A stretch of 64,000 bases of DNA from Bacteroidales bacterium (lineage in GTDB: Bacteria > Bacteroidota > Bacteroidia > Bacteroidales > Muribaculaceae): positions 52,923-116,922 of the forward strand of contig CAAGDX010000006.1 in NCBI GenBank assembly GCA_900768685.1, read 5' to 3'. Every line of letters begins with the position of its first letter. The stretch's first letter is position 1. Under the pieces are notes generated by a model. That model was given only the letters and a program-made list of their open reading frames with translations, was not told where the DNA came from and made no database searches. The position numbers and the translations under genes were made by a program. Shown piece by piece: positions 1 through 10,120 of this stretch.

Positions 1-1
1 A

Positions 2-3000
2 GATGTGTATTCATTTGATGGCAGATTAGCTTGGCAAAAACGCATCAATTCCGCATCTAATCAAATCAGTGTGTCTTTGCCTCCTTTGGCAAAAGGCTTG
101 TATGTGGTTCGAACATTAGCACCGGGGTTCTGCAAGAGTGTGAAATGGTTTAACTACGGAAGCTACGATTTCTTGATGTCTGAGTACAAAGAAGATGGAG
201 CTGTGGTGGATAATACACCAAAAGCAGAGACAGTGCAAGCTGTTACTGTTAAGGCGGAAGAAACAGAAGGCGTTGAACTTGAATACACCTTGGGCGATGT
301 TCTCCGTTTTACAGGAACATCAGGCAACATGACATCAATTTTTACAAACTCTCCGCGAGTAAGCCATCCGGTTTACTTTGACTTCTTCAAATGCCAAGAT
401 GCAGATGGTCACAACTACGCAATTGTACGTGCAGGTGAAATGCTGTGGATGGCAGAAGACCTGAGAAAGGTAAATTCACTCGGCATCATTAATGCCGACG
501 GCTTGACAGCTGAAGAACTTAGTGCTGCTATCAGTAATGCCGATGCTGAGTTAGTTGCCGGAAATGGTGACAATGTTTACTATAGTAAAGCAGCTGCCAT
601 AAAGGCACTCCCTGAAGGTTGGAAACTGCCTACTCAAGGCGAACTTGACTATGTGATTAATAAACTCAATGGTGGTGATTATTCAACCGTTGGTGAATAT
701 TTCAAGGGAGACAATAAGGCAGGTATAGATAGCACATCTATTTGCTTGAATTTGAATGGTCGCTTTAATGGTACCGTGACAGACGAGGGTAACGGTTACT
801 TGATGACACGCAGCACCAAAGGCGGTGTAATGTTGGCTATGCAACTGAGCGAAGGTAGTGACAATGTCAATATTGATGTTTGTCCAAACTTTTTGATTTC
901 TGTTCGCGGTGTACGCACAGCACCTTCTGCTTACACGGAAATGATGGAGTCATTAGGTTATACCACTTCAAGTGTTGAAAACACATCTTCAAAGGCACTT
1001 AAAGCACAAACAAGAAGTGGAGAAAGAGGTCCGTTGGGCAATACCTATATCACGCACACCGTGCCACAATCAATTGCTTACGACTTTACCGGAGGACAGT
1101 TCGGAACTTCAGACGCAGAAGCTCGTAGCGGTGTTCTGACAAAAGACAGCGAAGGAAATTGGACTCTTGGCGAACGCCGCGATGCTGACTTCTTGAGTAA
1201 TTGTACACCTAATTTTTTAGATGATTTCAGCAATAAGAGTAAGCTTCGTAAGATGGCTGTAATGAACAACGGCAACGGAACGCAGTATATCCTTGAAATG
1301 CAATGGAGTAACGCATTCCGCGTAGTTACACAACAAGTAGCCAACGAGAACTCAAGTGGAAATGTATCTTTCTCATATCAACGTACTGATACACCGGACG
1401 TATTTGGTTCCGGTGGAATAGAACTCATTATTGCAGGTGACGCTCAGGATGGACACAATGTGCTAAACAAAAAGCCGAATGAGTTCCAATATGGCTTTAG
1501 TCTTTCCAGACCTTATTGGTTTGATGCTCTTCCACAGAGTATTCTTCCGTATTTCCGCTATGACAACGACAACCGTGCAACTGAGACCCGTATTGACTAT
1601 GTACAACGCTGTTTCCAATTGCTCACTGCCGATTTCAACGATGACGGCGTTGACGAAGTTATTGTATGTGTTGACGGTCAGGTAGATATTTACGATGGTG
1701 CCACGATGCTTAATGCTATTAAGAATCCGGAGAATAGTGAATATTGGTTATATCAAAACTATTTGCAGGAAAGTTTGTATTACAAAAACTTCAAATTGCA
1801 GGATGACGGTGTAACAGAATTTGACTGCTCAGCCTATTACTTGAAGAAACCGATGGTACGCTTTGCTGTTGGCGATGTGAATAGCGATGGTATCCCTGAC
1901 CTCGTAGTACTACGCGTAGGCACAGGAGGTGAAGAAGGCAAGGCTAAGGTTGAACTCATGGTCTATGATGGGGGTGATGTAACGGCTCAGCCTATAGCTT
2001 ATAGTTGTTTCAAGGAGGACTATACTAATACTGTATTCAACGATATCAAGATTGGTAACGTATCGGGAAGCAAATATAATGACATCATCATGCTTTTCCG
2101 CAACTACTCGGGTACAGCACTTGCAAAGAAAGGTTATATGTGGCATGCTATGTACGACCCGAACAACACCGAAACCCTTCTCAAGATAGACTCAAACAAT
2201 GTTGGCGAAAATGGAAGTTTCGCAGGTTATGACGGCCACATAGGTAATACCAATATCACATTGGCAAACTTCCGTGGTCCGGGCTACCCATGCGATATAG
2301 TATGTGGTGCAGACTTGTGGCGCTGGAACAGTGAAACTGAGAAGATAGAATTCTGCAATTTCCAAGTGCTTCCATTCACCGACAATAACATCTTGAGTAT
2401 CTTTGCCGATAATATTATTGCAGCTGACGTAGATGGTCAAGGGTATGACAAGCTCTATTACTTCCGCAACTGGAACACTTATGAGAATGGCAACCGACTG
2501 ATGTTCCAAGGTCTTTCTGAGACTTCTTTTAACAGCACTACCGATATAAGTGCAGCAACACTGACACACTATCACAACTTCAACTCAGACCTACTCAAGT
2601 ACTGTGATGCCGGACGAGTGTGGAATAACGGTGACCAAAAACAAGACGAACTCATGTGGTGGTTTGGTACCGGTGACTGTGAATGGGGTAACAGTTCTGC
2701 AATTTGTGCAGTCTATGACCGTCCCGGTCACAAAGTGTTCAAATATCGCAGTCACGAACTTGCATTCTCTGAACCTCGTATCCATGCATTGATTGCAGCA
2801 CCTCCAACTTACGATTACGGTGAAGAAACAGAACCTAACTACGACTTTGTAACATCTTGGGGCTACAGCACAAGCACTTCCCAGCAAACCACTAACTCAA
2901 GTAGTGTATCAGCTTCACTTATTGTAGGCTTTGAGCAAGAAATTAATGCACCGATTGTAGGTACCAAACTTGGCGGTGTGGAATTCACCACAAAAATGGA

Positions 3001-3706
3001 ACAAGAATGTAGCAAGAGTACTTCTAACACAAGCACTATTTCTTACAGCCAGCTCTACGAAGCTCGTGATGATGACCGCGTAGTGATGCAAACTATACCA
3101 TACGATAACTACACTTATGAGGTTGTGGCATCTGATAATATTGATGAGATTGGCGGTGTTCTGAACTTGTCTATTCCTCAAAAACCTATGACTGTCGGTT
3201 TGGCTCTTACAGACTACGAACGCTACTTAGGTTCAGACAAGAATGCACCGAATCTTCGCAGTGTTTTCCGTCACACAATTGGCGACCCATTCTCTTATCC
3301 TTCTACTTCAGACCAAATCGTCAGCAACGTGCCGGGTTCTGAAATTCTTTGGGGTAACGGTCGTTGGAATGATTTCGTGACTACAGGTTCCGGTGGTAGC
3401 GTAATCCGTGAAATCGGATTGGATACAAGCACAGCTACTTCCGCTTCATTCTCTTTCTCACTTGAAAGCGAACTTGTTATGACTGTTGGCTGCGTTAAGT
3501 CAGGTGCCGGCTTCGGCTATGGTAACACAAACGAAACAACACACGAGGAAGGCGAAGGCTTTACAGTGTCCGCTTGCGTTCCCGGTCTTGCCCCCGGTGA
3601 TAAGAATCCTAACCGTATGTTCTTTGATTGGAACTTATGTTGGTATAAGTATCAATTAAACGGTCAGACATTCCCGGTTGTGAACTATGTTGTCAAAAAA
3701 AGATAA
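2..3706 (+). CDS. Secreted FISUMP / FG-GAP repeat protein, 5' end outside window
   Basis: The reading frame is open at the left edge, so the N-terminus and any signal peptide lie upstream; the GTG at base 5 is not taken as the start. Residues about 1-40 of the visible part (FDGRLAW, KGLYVVR) resemble the beta-sandwich fold of a T9SS type A sorting domain, yet more than 1100 residues follow. Residues about 130-310 look like a FISUMP domain (MLWMAEDLR, GWKLPTQGEL). Residues about 540-680 hold FG-GAP/VCBS-type calcium-loop repeats (DFNDDGVDE, DVNSDGIPD). From about 955 the chain is rich in alternating Ser/Thr. There is no recognisable sorting domain at the C-terminus, which ends YVVKKR. The protein is probably extracellular and its role is unknown. 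The domain names come from pattern recognition, not a search. Confidence 0.8.
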   Translation, partial: DVYSFDGRLAWQKRINSASNQISVSLPPLAKGLYVVRTLAPGFCKSVKWFNYGSYDFLMSEYKEDGAVVDNTPKAETVQAVTVKAEETEGVELEYTLGDVLRFTGTSGNMTSIFTNSPRVSHPVYFDFFKCQDADGHNYAIVRAGEMLWMAEDLRKVNSLGIINADGLTAEELSAAISNADAELVAGNGDNVYYSKAAAIKALPEGWKLPTQGELDYVINKLNGGDYSTVGEYFKGDNKAGIDSTSICLNLNGRFNGTVTDEGNGYLMTRSTKGGVMLAMQLSEGSDNVNIDVCPNFLISVRGVRTAPSAYTEMMESLGYTTSSVENTSSKALKAQTRSGERGPLGNTYITHTVPQSIAYDFTGGQFGTSDAEARSGVLTKDSEGNWTLGERRDADFLSNCTPNFLDDFSNKSKLRKMAVMNNGNGTQYILEMQWSNAFRVVTQQVANENSSGNVSFSYQRTDTPDVFGSGGIELIIAGDAQDGHNVLNKKPNEFQYGFSLSRPYWFDALPQSILPYFRYDNDNRATETRIDYVQRCFQLLTADFNDDGVDEVIVCVDGQVDIYDGATMLNAIKNPENSEYWLYQNYLQESLYYKNFKLQDDGVTEFDCSAYYLKKPMVRFAVGDVNSDGIPDLVVLRVGTGGEEGKAKVELMVYDGGDVTAQPIAYSCFKEDYTNTVFNDIKIGNVSGSKYNDIIMLFRNYSGTALAKKGYMWHAMYDPNNTETLLKIDSNNVGENGSFAGYDGHIGNTNITLANFRGPGYPCDIVCGADLWRWNSETEKIEFCNFQVLPFTDNNILSIFADNIIAADVDGQGYDKLYYFRNWNTYENGNRLMFQGLSETSFNSTTDISAATLTHYHNFNSDLLKYCDAGRVWNNGDQKQDELMWWFGTGDCEWGNSSAICAVYDRPGHKVFKYRSHELAFSEPRIHALIAAPPTYDYGEETEPNYDFVTSWGYSTSTSQQTTNSSSVSASLIVGFEQEINAPIVGTKLGGVEFTTKMEQECSKSTSNTSTISYSQLYEARDDDRVVMQTIPYDNYTYEVVASDNIDEIGGVLNLSIPQKPMTVGLALTDYERYLGSDKNAPNLRSVFRHTIGDPFSYPSTSDQIVSNVPGSEILWGNGRWNDFVTTGSGGSVIREIGLDTSTATSASFSFSLESELVMTVGCVKSGAGFGYGNTNETTHEEGEGFTVSACVPGLAPGDKNPNRMFFDWNLCWYKYQLNGQTFPVVNYVVKKR

Positions 3707-3751
3707 CTCAATCTCTGAGATATGCTGAGAAATTGACAACAATTAAATACT

Positions 3752-3789
3752 AAAAAAGCCCGACACCGCTAATTGGTGCCGGGCTTTTT
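3752..3789 (-). terminator. Bidirectional rho-independent terminator
   Basis: A stem of AAAAAGCCCGRCACC with its complement and a short loop, flanked by A-run and T-run, lies between two convergent genes. Read on the minus strand the one imperfect pair is a G-U wobble; on the plus strand it is an A-C mismatch. It therefore fits the minus-strand gene slightly better but can serve both. Confidence 0.85.
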
Positions 3790-3807
3790 GGTTTGTATGA
3801 AAGAGAA

Positions 3808-6800
3808 TTATTTCAAAACTACTTTCTTTGCAGTAACGTTATTGCCGTCGTTGACCGTGACAATCACGATACCATTGCGACCTGTAGGAATAGTTGCATT
3901 ACCATGGATTGAGGCAGACTTGACGAGAGAACCGTCCGCATTGTAAATATTCACGATAGCAGAGCCGTTTGTGTTTACTATTACAGCATCGTCAAGTGAA
4001 GATATTTCAATACCGAAGTTATCTTGCTCAACTGATTCAACGCCGGAATCACCGCCAACGTGTGCTTTTGCCGCATTAACAACTTCACCTGTGTTTGCAT
4101 CAAGAAGAACGCATACCACATTGCAGTTATTTAAGTCTTTAGCGTATGGCATTTCGGAATTACCGATAGTGTGTGTTCCGGTGTATTCTTCGTTACCTGA
4201 AACATTTTCCGGTATATAACCTAAAACACCCGTTGCATAGTTGCCTATAAGTGCGGTTGCAACATCATTAAATTCGTATGGCATCACAATTTTTCTGCCG
4301 TACAAGCCACCTGCTTGCCATTCACCGAGGTTTTCATCGTTTATAGAATAGAAGCCGTTTTGCTGATAGCCGGAGAGCTTGTCTTCCGTAACGATGAAGA
4401 ACAATCCGAGATTTGTGCCTTCTTTGTCAAGTGCGAATTTAACATTGTAATCCACATTAAGATTATTCGTTCCTTCTTCAAGTGATACTGCAATATCAAC
4501 TTGTGCGTATGTTTGTGAAGCAAATTCTTGTGCAACAACGTCAAACCAGAGTGGATTCTCGGAAGAAGTGTAAATGTATCTTGTAGTGCCGTCTTCAGTT
4601 ACGGAAAGCATTGGATTATATATTCTTGCACTACGTTGAATAGTAGCTGTCGGTGCTGCATTAAGTCCGAGGTAATACTGTGCATAGTCTGTCATACCAT
4701 TTTCAAAAGAGTCACCGTAATAAGTGTGGTAGCAAATAGGGATGAAACGACTTCCGTATGCTTCAGAGAGTTTTTCAATCATTAAGTGACCGAGAGGACA
4801 GTTTTGACAAGCTTGACCTGTCTCTTCTTCCAAAATTACTCGTTTTTCCGGTACGAAAGAGAGGTTATCAATCTTTGTGGTAAACGTAGTGAACACTGTT
4901 TCATCAAGTTTTGCATAAACAGAGAAATAGTTTTCAGTACCGATAGCCAGAGGAAGCGGTTTTGTGAATGTGAAATTATATGGGTTAGACTCGTTGATAG
5001 TGGCATTGTCGTTAATTTCTTCAAGTACATTGCCTTCTGCATCAAGGAGTTGAACTTTCACTATATCGTAGTTTACGAGTGGGTTAGTAACCACGATAGC
5101 TCCTTTTATCACTTGTTCTGTTTGGCAAAGAGTGGATTCAGGAACACCGACAAGTGCAATTTGGAAGTCTGAATCGTGAACTACACTTAAGTTAGCCACA
5201 AAGATTGCACTCTGGTCTTCGTTTTGGTTCACAAATGCTATATAGATGTTTTTGCCTGCGTATTCAGCAAGGTCGTATGAGTATTCCGTCCAATCGCCGG
5301 AGAGTGAGCCGTCGGAAGAACCCGGTGAGAGCGTTTCTTCTATGATTAGTTTCGCATTTGCTTTGAAGAGAGCTATATCAGAGTCGTCAAGGTCGTTATA
5401 AACAATGTCTGAAGCATAAACATAGACTTTGAGTACGTCTGTCTTAGTGCTGGAATAGCTTTGTGCTTCAAATTCAAGGCGGCATCTGTCATCCGGAATA
5501 TAGAGTTGAGGAGTAACCATCCAGTCATCAGATTTGCCTGCCGGGTCATACATAGAGTGAGAAACCGCACAAGTATTTGTGTAGTCATCGTCTGCGGCAT
5601 AGTTCCATGCTGTTTTGTCACTTGCAAATCCCCATGCAACCATATCTTCTACCGGAGTGTTTTTGTCACCGTCGTAAAGTATCACATTACCCATACCGCC
5701 GGCGAATGTTTCAATGTAAATGTGTGTATCGTCGGAGATAACTGTTCTTTCGTAGCTACCGGTGTAAGTGAAAGTGATTTCGCTGTTGCTGCTCATACCA
5801 CTCAAATCCGTGACTTGTCCTGCCGGAACAACAACTTTATAAGTGTTGCCTAAATAGAGGCTTTCAGTTACGGTAGGGTAGAGGAGAATTTGATTTAGTG
5901 TAGATTCCGTGTTACCTACAAGGATATTGAGGTCGCAAAGAGGAGTGGTTTCATCATTTTTGTAAAGTTTAGCCACTGCAGTGTCTGTTTTCTTCACGCT
6001 TGTGTCAAAAGAGATTACAATCGGATTTGTAGTCAAACTGAGGTGACCTATTGTGCTGCCGTCTTCCGGAGAAATCCCTGTAACTTGTAGATTTCCCTTG
6101 CCGTAGCCGTAGTATTCAATAGTGAATTCATCGTTAGTCTTAGTGGCATCACCTGCAACGTGCAAGCTACCGGCAGGAATGGTGATAGTGTATTTTCTGC
6201 CTTTGTCAAGCTGGAAAGAGCGGAAGTTGAGTTCCACAACTTTAGAGTTCGAAATGCTTGTGGCAAATTTGATAGCTGTTTTAACTACATTTCCTTCTTC
6301 ATCATTAATAGTGATGGCAGATTTGTCTGCAAGCACGGTCACACTTTTATTAAATGTGATAGTGATAGCGGAAACGTTTGTTACGGAAGAGCCGGACTTT
6401 GGAGCTATAGTCTTTTGGTTCAGCAGATTTACCTTGCTGCAAATTGAGCCGAAAGATTCAGGAACGGAGTAAGTAACGTTTTCCATTGTGTTGGAAACGT
6501 TGCAACACAAATATTTACCGTCACCGGAAACACCAACAACGGATCCCGTGTTGTCATAGCCTGTGTAAGTGTAGAAGTTAATGCCATATACTTGGCTGAG
6601 CATATCGTCTATTGCGTACCAGTATCCGTCTTTGAGGATATAAACGGAGCGGTAAGGATTAACGGCAGGAGAAGAAGCGTAAAGCGTACCTTCGTTATCC
6701 ACAGTCACAAGTCCTTTATCGCTACTTTCCGCATCGCTGAATGTTTCAAACACTTTTGTCTGAGTATTGTAGCGGAAAGGGTATTGAGTGTCTGAAACGC

Positions 6801-7599
6801 TCCAAACGCAACCTGCAACCCATTCACCGCTCGGGCTGATAGAGATGCCGTAAAGGGAATAAATATTGTCGTCTTTCTTTGTGAAAGTGTTTGAGTCTGC
6901 ATCGTAAGTGAATGCCAGCGGATCCCATGTAGCATTTTCACGGTCGTAAAGGAAGTACATGATATCTTGCGGATAGCTGTAGCTTACACATCCCACGATA
7001 TAGCGTCCGTCGTCTGATATGCTTTCCGGACGGCACATATCTTGGTATGTACCGCTTAAATCCACTTTAGGCATATTGGTGAGAGTAATTCTCGTTCCTG
7101 TTTCCAAGTCCCACATAGCAGGAATTTCCTGGTAGAGGGTAGCTCCCATAGTACCTACTGCGTATTTACCGTCACCGGTGATGCCGCGAACAGTACCGCC
7201 GGTGCAGCTTAAGAGCATAGGGAGAGTGGTCCAAGTTTTGTCTGCCACCTTGTAGTAAGCCGGTTTGCCACCATAGTTACCAACAACGATAGAGCCGTCG
7301 TTGCTTACATCGTTAGCTACGCCTTCATCTCCTATTTCACTTTCATCGGAAGTGAATAGTTCCGTAACTTCACCTGTCTGAACGTTGATTAGTTTAGGGT
7401 AAGAATAAACGGAAGTGCCGGCATTTACACCGTAAGCAGTAGCCCACAATCCGTTTGCAGACATTCCTCTAAACACTGAGCCGTCGCCGAACTCCAATTT
7501 AGTAACTTTTGCCGTATTGCTTTGTGCTTCAGCAGAAAAGCCGACAGCAAGCATTGCTGTCAAAATAAATGCTGTTTGTAATGATTTTAGGATTTTCAT
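3808..7599 (-). CDS. T9SS type A cargo protein with propeller, Ig-like and Omp28-like domains
   Basis: The 1263-residue protein starts with a signal peptide (cleavage near SAEAQ, residue 26). Residues about 30-400 form a beta-propeller-like region with repeated YxVGxxG motifs. Two SbsA/Big_5-type Ig-like domains follow at about 405-610. A cleaved-adhesin/choice-of-anchor region with WMVTPQL lies at about 640-810. An Omp28-like domain starts near residue 920 (EETGQACQNCP). The last 70 residues, ending VTAKKVVLK, are a T9SS type A sorting domain. It is expected to be exported and anchored at or released from the cell surface. A promoter is visible upstream and a terminator downstream, so it is probably monocistronic. 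The CxxC pair matches that of the Omp28 lipoprotein encoded divergently. The substrate or function cannot be read from sequence. Confidence 0.88.
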   Translation of the reverse strand: MKILKSLQTAFILTAMLAVGFSAEAQSNTAKVTKLEFGDGSVFRGMSANGLWATAYGVNAGTSVYSYPKLINVQTGEVTELFTSDESEIGDEGVANDVSNDGSIVVGNYGGKPAYYKVADKTWTTLPMLLSCTGGTVRGITGDGKYAVGTMGATLYQEIPAMWDLETGTRITLTNMPKVDLSGTYQDMCRPESISDDGRYIVGCVSYSYPQDIMYFLYDRENATWDPLAFTYDADSNTFTKKDDNIYSLYGISISPSGEWVAGCVWSVSDTQYPFRYNTQTKVFETFSDAESSDKGLVTVDNEGTLYASSPAVNPYRSVYILKDGYWYAIDDMLSQVYGINFYTYTGYDNTGSVVGVSGDGKYLCCNVSNTMENVTYSVPESFGSICSKVNLLNQKTIAPKSGSSVTNVSAITITFNKSVTVLADKSAITINDEEGNVVKTAIKFATSISNSKVVELNFRSFQLDKGRKYTITIPAGSLHVAGDATKTNDEFTIEYYGYGKGNLQVTGISPEDGSTIGHLSLTTNPIVISFDTSVKKTDTAVAKLYKNDETTPLCDLNILVGNTESTLNQILLYPTVTESLYLGNTYKVVVPAGQVTDLSGMSSNSEITFTYTGSYERTVISDDTHIYIETFAGGMGNVILYDGDKNTPVEDMVAWGFASDKTAWNYAADDDYTNTCAVSHSMYDPAGKSDDWMVTPQLYIPDDRCRLEFEAQSYSSTKTDVLKVYVYASDIVYNDLDDSDIALFKANAKLIIEETLSPGSSDGSLSGDWTEYSYDLAEYAGKNIYIAFVNQNEDQSAIFVANLSVVHDSDFQIALVGVPESTLCQTEQVIKGAIVVTNPLVNYDIVKVQLLDAEGNVLEEINDNATINESNPYNFTFTKPLPLAIGTENYFSVYAKLDETVFTTFTTKIDNLSFVPEKRVILEEETGQACQNCPLGHLMIEKLSEAYGSRFIPICYHTYYGDSFENGMTDYAQYYLGLNAAPTATIQRSARIYNPMLSVTEDGTTRYIYTSSENPLWFDVVAQEFASQTYAQVDIAVSLEEGTNNLNVDYNVKFALDKEGTNLGLFFIVTEDKLSGYQQNGFYSINDENLGEWQAGGLYGRKIVMPYEFNDVATALIGNYATGVLGYIPENVSGNEEYTGTHTIGNSEMPYAKDLNNCNVVCVLLDANTGEVVNAAKAHVGGDSGVESVEQDNFGIEISSLDDAVIVNTNGSAIVNIYNADGSLVKSASIHGNATIPTGRNGIVIVTVNDGNNVTAKKVVLK

Positions 7600-7673
7600 A
7601 TTGTATGTTTGGTTATAAAATATTATGCTTTCATAATTGTTATATATTATAACAAGGAGTGTGAATGATGATG

Positions 7674-7704
7674 CAAAGGTATCAAATTTTCGGGCAATAG
7701 CAAA
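7674..7704 (-). promoter_or_regulatory. Bacteroidetes-type promoter for the 1263-residue T9SS protein
   Basis: On the minus strand, TTTG (7704-7701) is followed after 19 bases by TACCTTTG (7681-7674). This matches the Bacteroidetes -33 TTTG / -7 TAnnTTTG consensus with correct spacing, about 75 bases ahead of the start codon. Confidence 0.7.
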
Positions 7705-7755
7705 GAGTAGTGCAAAATTATTCCATATACATTATGTTATTTTATGAAAAGTTTG

Positions 7756-7763
7756 TAAATTTG
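7756..7763 (+). promoter_or_regulatory. -7 box for the tlpA-like operon
   Basis: TAAATTTG matches TAnnTTTG and lies 55 bases before the ATG of the TlpA-like gene. No clear -33 TTTG is seen at the expected distance. It is divergent from the promoter at 7674-7704. Confidence 0.5.
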
Positions 7764-7818
7764 TGGCATTATAACCGAAAACATAAAATTAAACCATAAA
7801 CACAAAATTCTATTAAAA

Positions 7819-8391
7819 ATGAAATTAGTTAGACATCTTTGCTTGCTTCTGATGGTGGCTTTGAGTTTTTCCGCTTTTGCACAGCTTCCTTCAGTGAAGT
7901 TGAAAAACATTGACGGAAAAGTAGTAAACACAGCAACTCTTAACAATGGAGGTAAACCGTTTATAATTAGTTTTTTTGCTACATGGTGTAAACCTTGCTT
8001 GCGTGAATTGAAAGCCATCCATGAAGTTTATCCGGACTGGCAGGCAGAAACAGGTGTTAAGCTTATAGCAGTGTCTATAGACCAAGCACAAAATATCAAT
8101 AAGGTGAAACCGCTCGTTGACAGCGAAGAGTGGGAATACGAAGTGCTTCTTGACCCTAACAGCGAATTTATGCGTGCCATGAACGCAAGAAATGTGCCGC
8201 ATCTCTTTATCATTGACGGACAGGGTAACATCGCTTATTCTCACACAGGTTACACTGATGGAGGAGAAACGGAAGTGCTGGCGAAAGTAAAAGAAATTGC
8301 AGCTAAAAACAAGAAAGCTAAACCGGCAGGCAAAAAGAAAAAAGGCGATGGTTGCACTGGTTGTGGCGGTTGCGACCGTTCAAAGAAATAA
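7819..8391 (+). CDS. TlpA-family periplasmic thioredoxin-like protein with Cys-rich tail
   Basis: This 190-residue protein has a signal peptide ending near AFAQ (residue 22) and a TlpA/AhpC-type thioredoxin fold. The active site is FFATWCKPC (C57, C60), and a cis-proline loop NVPHLFIID follows. It probably reduces or isomerises disulfides in the periplasm. The C-terminus is unusual: a Lys-rich stretch (about 165-175) followed by C179-x2-C182-x2-C185, which could bind a metal or act as an extra redox site. It is the first gene of an apparent four-gene operon with a DUF6029-like barrel, an Omp28 lipoprotein and a small T9SS protein. That context suggests it serves thiol chemistry of exported partners rather than cytochrome maturation. 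Confidence 0.85.
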   Translation: MKLVRHLCLLLMVALSFSAFAQLPSVKLKNIDGKVVNTATLNNGGKPFIISFFATWCKPCLRELKAIHEVYPDWQAETGVKLIAVSIDQAQNINKVKPLVDSEEWEYEVLLDPNSEFMRAMNARNVPHLFIIDGQGNIAYSHTGYTDGGETEVLAKVKEIAAKNKKAKPAGKKKKGDGCTGCGGCDRSKK

Positions 8392-8428
8392 ACGCATAAA
8401 TATCTGATAATTACAATATTCAATATTC

Positions 8429-10108
8429 TTGATGAAAAAACTTTTCACACTGTGCTCATTTTTTGCTTTGGCTTCTCTTGCTGCTTCTGCACAAGATGAT
8501 GCGACGGAAAGCAATAAAGTTGCCGTCCACGGAAGTATCCAGAGCGATATTCTTATCCCTCAAGAAGATAAAAAAATCGGTGCTGAGGACTATGATGATT
8601 GGGGTCTCACAAACACATACCTTGACCTTGGACTTTACAGCAAATACATTGATGCCGGAGGACGTTTTGAATTTATGGAATATCCGTTACCCGGTTTTGA
8701 ACCTGAATTTAAGGGTTGGGGTGTGCCGAATTTCTATGTGAAACTCAAATTGCCCAAACAAGGTCTTGACCTTACTCTCGGTGATTTTTACGACCAATTC
8801 GGTAACGGCTTTATTTTCCGCACATACGAAGAACGTTCACTCGGAATTGATAATTCAATCCGTGGAGCAAGACTTAATGTTAATACGCTCAAAGGCTTGC
8901 AATTTAAGGCTTTAGGCGGCGTTCAGCGTAAATATTGGGACTGGGATACGGATGCCTGGGTCTATGGAGCGGATGCGGAATTTAATGTTGAGCAATATTC
9001 AAGTGCCATGCAGGACAAAAACATCTCCTGGATGTTAGGTGCTTCATACGTTTTGCTTAATTATACTAATTCCGATGATGAAACAGTGATTGTTCCCGGA
9101 ACAAACTTTAAGCTCAACCTTCCTTCAACAATCAATGCACTTGATTTCCGTACTCGTGTGCAAAAAGATAATGTAAGCGTACTCGCAGAATACGCAGTCC
9201 GCAGCCAAGACCCGAGTTTTGATAACGGATACATTTATAAGCGAGGTACTGCACTTATGCTTTCCGCATCATATTCCACAAAAGGCTTCAGTGCACTTTT
9301 CCAAGCAAAACGCAGCGACAATATGTCGTTCCGCTCAGAGCGTGGCAGATACGGCACAGCGGCATTTTTGAACAATATGCCTGCTTTTGCCTATCAACAC
9401 ACATACACTCTTGCAGCTATGTACCCGTACGCTACACAGGCAGCACCCGGTGAATGGGCGTTTCAGGGTGAAGTAGGCTATTCATTCCGTCGCGGAACCG
9501 CTCTCGGTGGCAAGTACGGCACTAAATTAAAACTCAACGTGAGCCATATTCGCGGACTTGATAAAAGTTATGTTCCGGACTTTAACGGTTCATACGCAGG
9601 TACTAAGGGATATAGCACATCTTTCTTCGGAACAGGTGAACTATACTACCAAGACATAAACGTGCAACTTGAAAAGAAAATCACAAAGCAGTTTAAGTTG
9701 AACCTTATGTACATGAACCAAAACTACAACAAAACCGTGGTAGAAGGAGAGGGTGGACGTATTAAATCAAATATCTATATTGCGGAAGGTAAATATCAGT
9801 TTAACAGCAAATACACACTCCGCGGAGAATTTCAGTACCTTAACACCAAACAAGATGAAGGCGACTGGATGTTCGGTCTCCTTGAACTTTCCGTTCAGCC
9901 ATACTTGATGATAACGCTTAGCGACCAGTGGAATAATGGTGTTACTGATGTTCACTATTATATGGCTTCAGTCACAGGAAACTATAAGGCACACCGCCTT
10001 ATGATAGGCTATGGACGAACTCGTGCCGGATATAACTGTTCCGGTGGCGTATGCCGTTTTGTTCCTGCAAGTAAAGGACTTAATGTTTCTTACAACTTTA
10101 CATTCTAA
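8429..10108 (+). CDS. DUF6029-like outer-membrane beta-barrel protein
   Basis: The 559-residue protein begins with a signal peptide (cleavage after ASAQ, about residue 22). The rest has many short amphipathic strands with alternating aromatic and polar residues, glycine-rich turns and a terminal aromatic residue (LNVSYNFTF). These are typical of an outer-membrane barrel. From memory it resembles the Bacteroidetes family DUF6029, whose function is unknown to me. A C-terminal GGVC motif near residue 537 leaves a single cysteine in a surface turn. It sits 37 bases after the TlpA-like gene and 12 before the Omp28 lipoprotein gene, so the three are probably co-transcribed and may act together in the outer membrane. 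Confidence 0.75.
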   Translation: MMKKLFTLCSFFALASLAASAQDDATESNKVAVHGSIQSDILIPQEDKKIGAEDYDDWGLTNTYLDLGLYSKYIDAGGRFEFMEYPLPGFEPEFKGWGVPNFYVKLKLPKQGLDLTLGDFYDQFGNGFIFRTYEERSLGIDNSIRGARLNVNTLKGLQFKALGGVQRKYWDWDTDAWVYGADAEFNVEQYSSAMQDKNISWMLGASYVLLNYTNSDDETVIVPGTNFKLNLPSTINALDFRTRVQKDNVSVLAEYAVRSQDPSFDNGYIYKRGTALMLSASYSTKGFSALFQAKRSDNMSFRSERGRYGTAAFLNNMPAFAYQHTYTLAAMYPYATQAAPGEWAFQGEVGYSFRRGTALGGKYGTKLKLNVSHIRGLDKSYVPDFNGSYAGTKGYSTSFFGTGELYYQDINVQLEKKITKQFKLNLMYMNQNYNKTVVEGEGGRIKSNIYIAEGKYQFNSKYTLRGEFQYLNTKQDEGDWMFGLLELSVQPYLMITLSDQWNNGVTDVHYYMASVTGNYKAHRLMIGYGRTRAGYNCSGGVCRFVPASKGLNVSYNFTF

Positions 10109-10120
10109 TCTGCATTAATT

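Noticed and set aside
6122..6472. Plus-strand open frames inside the 1263-residue T9SS gene
   Set aside because: They mirror the sense gene and have no recognisable domain, signal peptide or promoter.
7600..7818. Small RNA or riboswitch in the divergent gap
   Set aside because: The gap is explained by two divergent promoters; no stable conserved-looking structure is visible.
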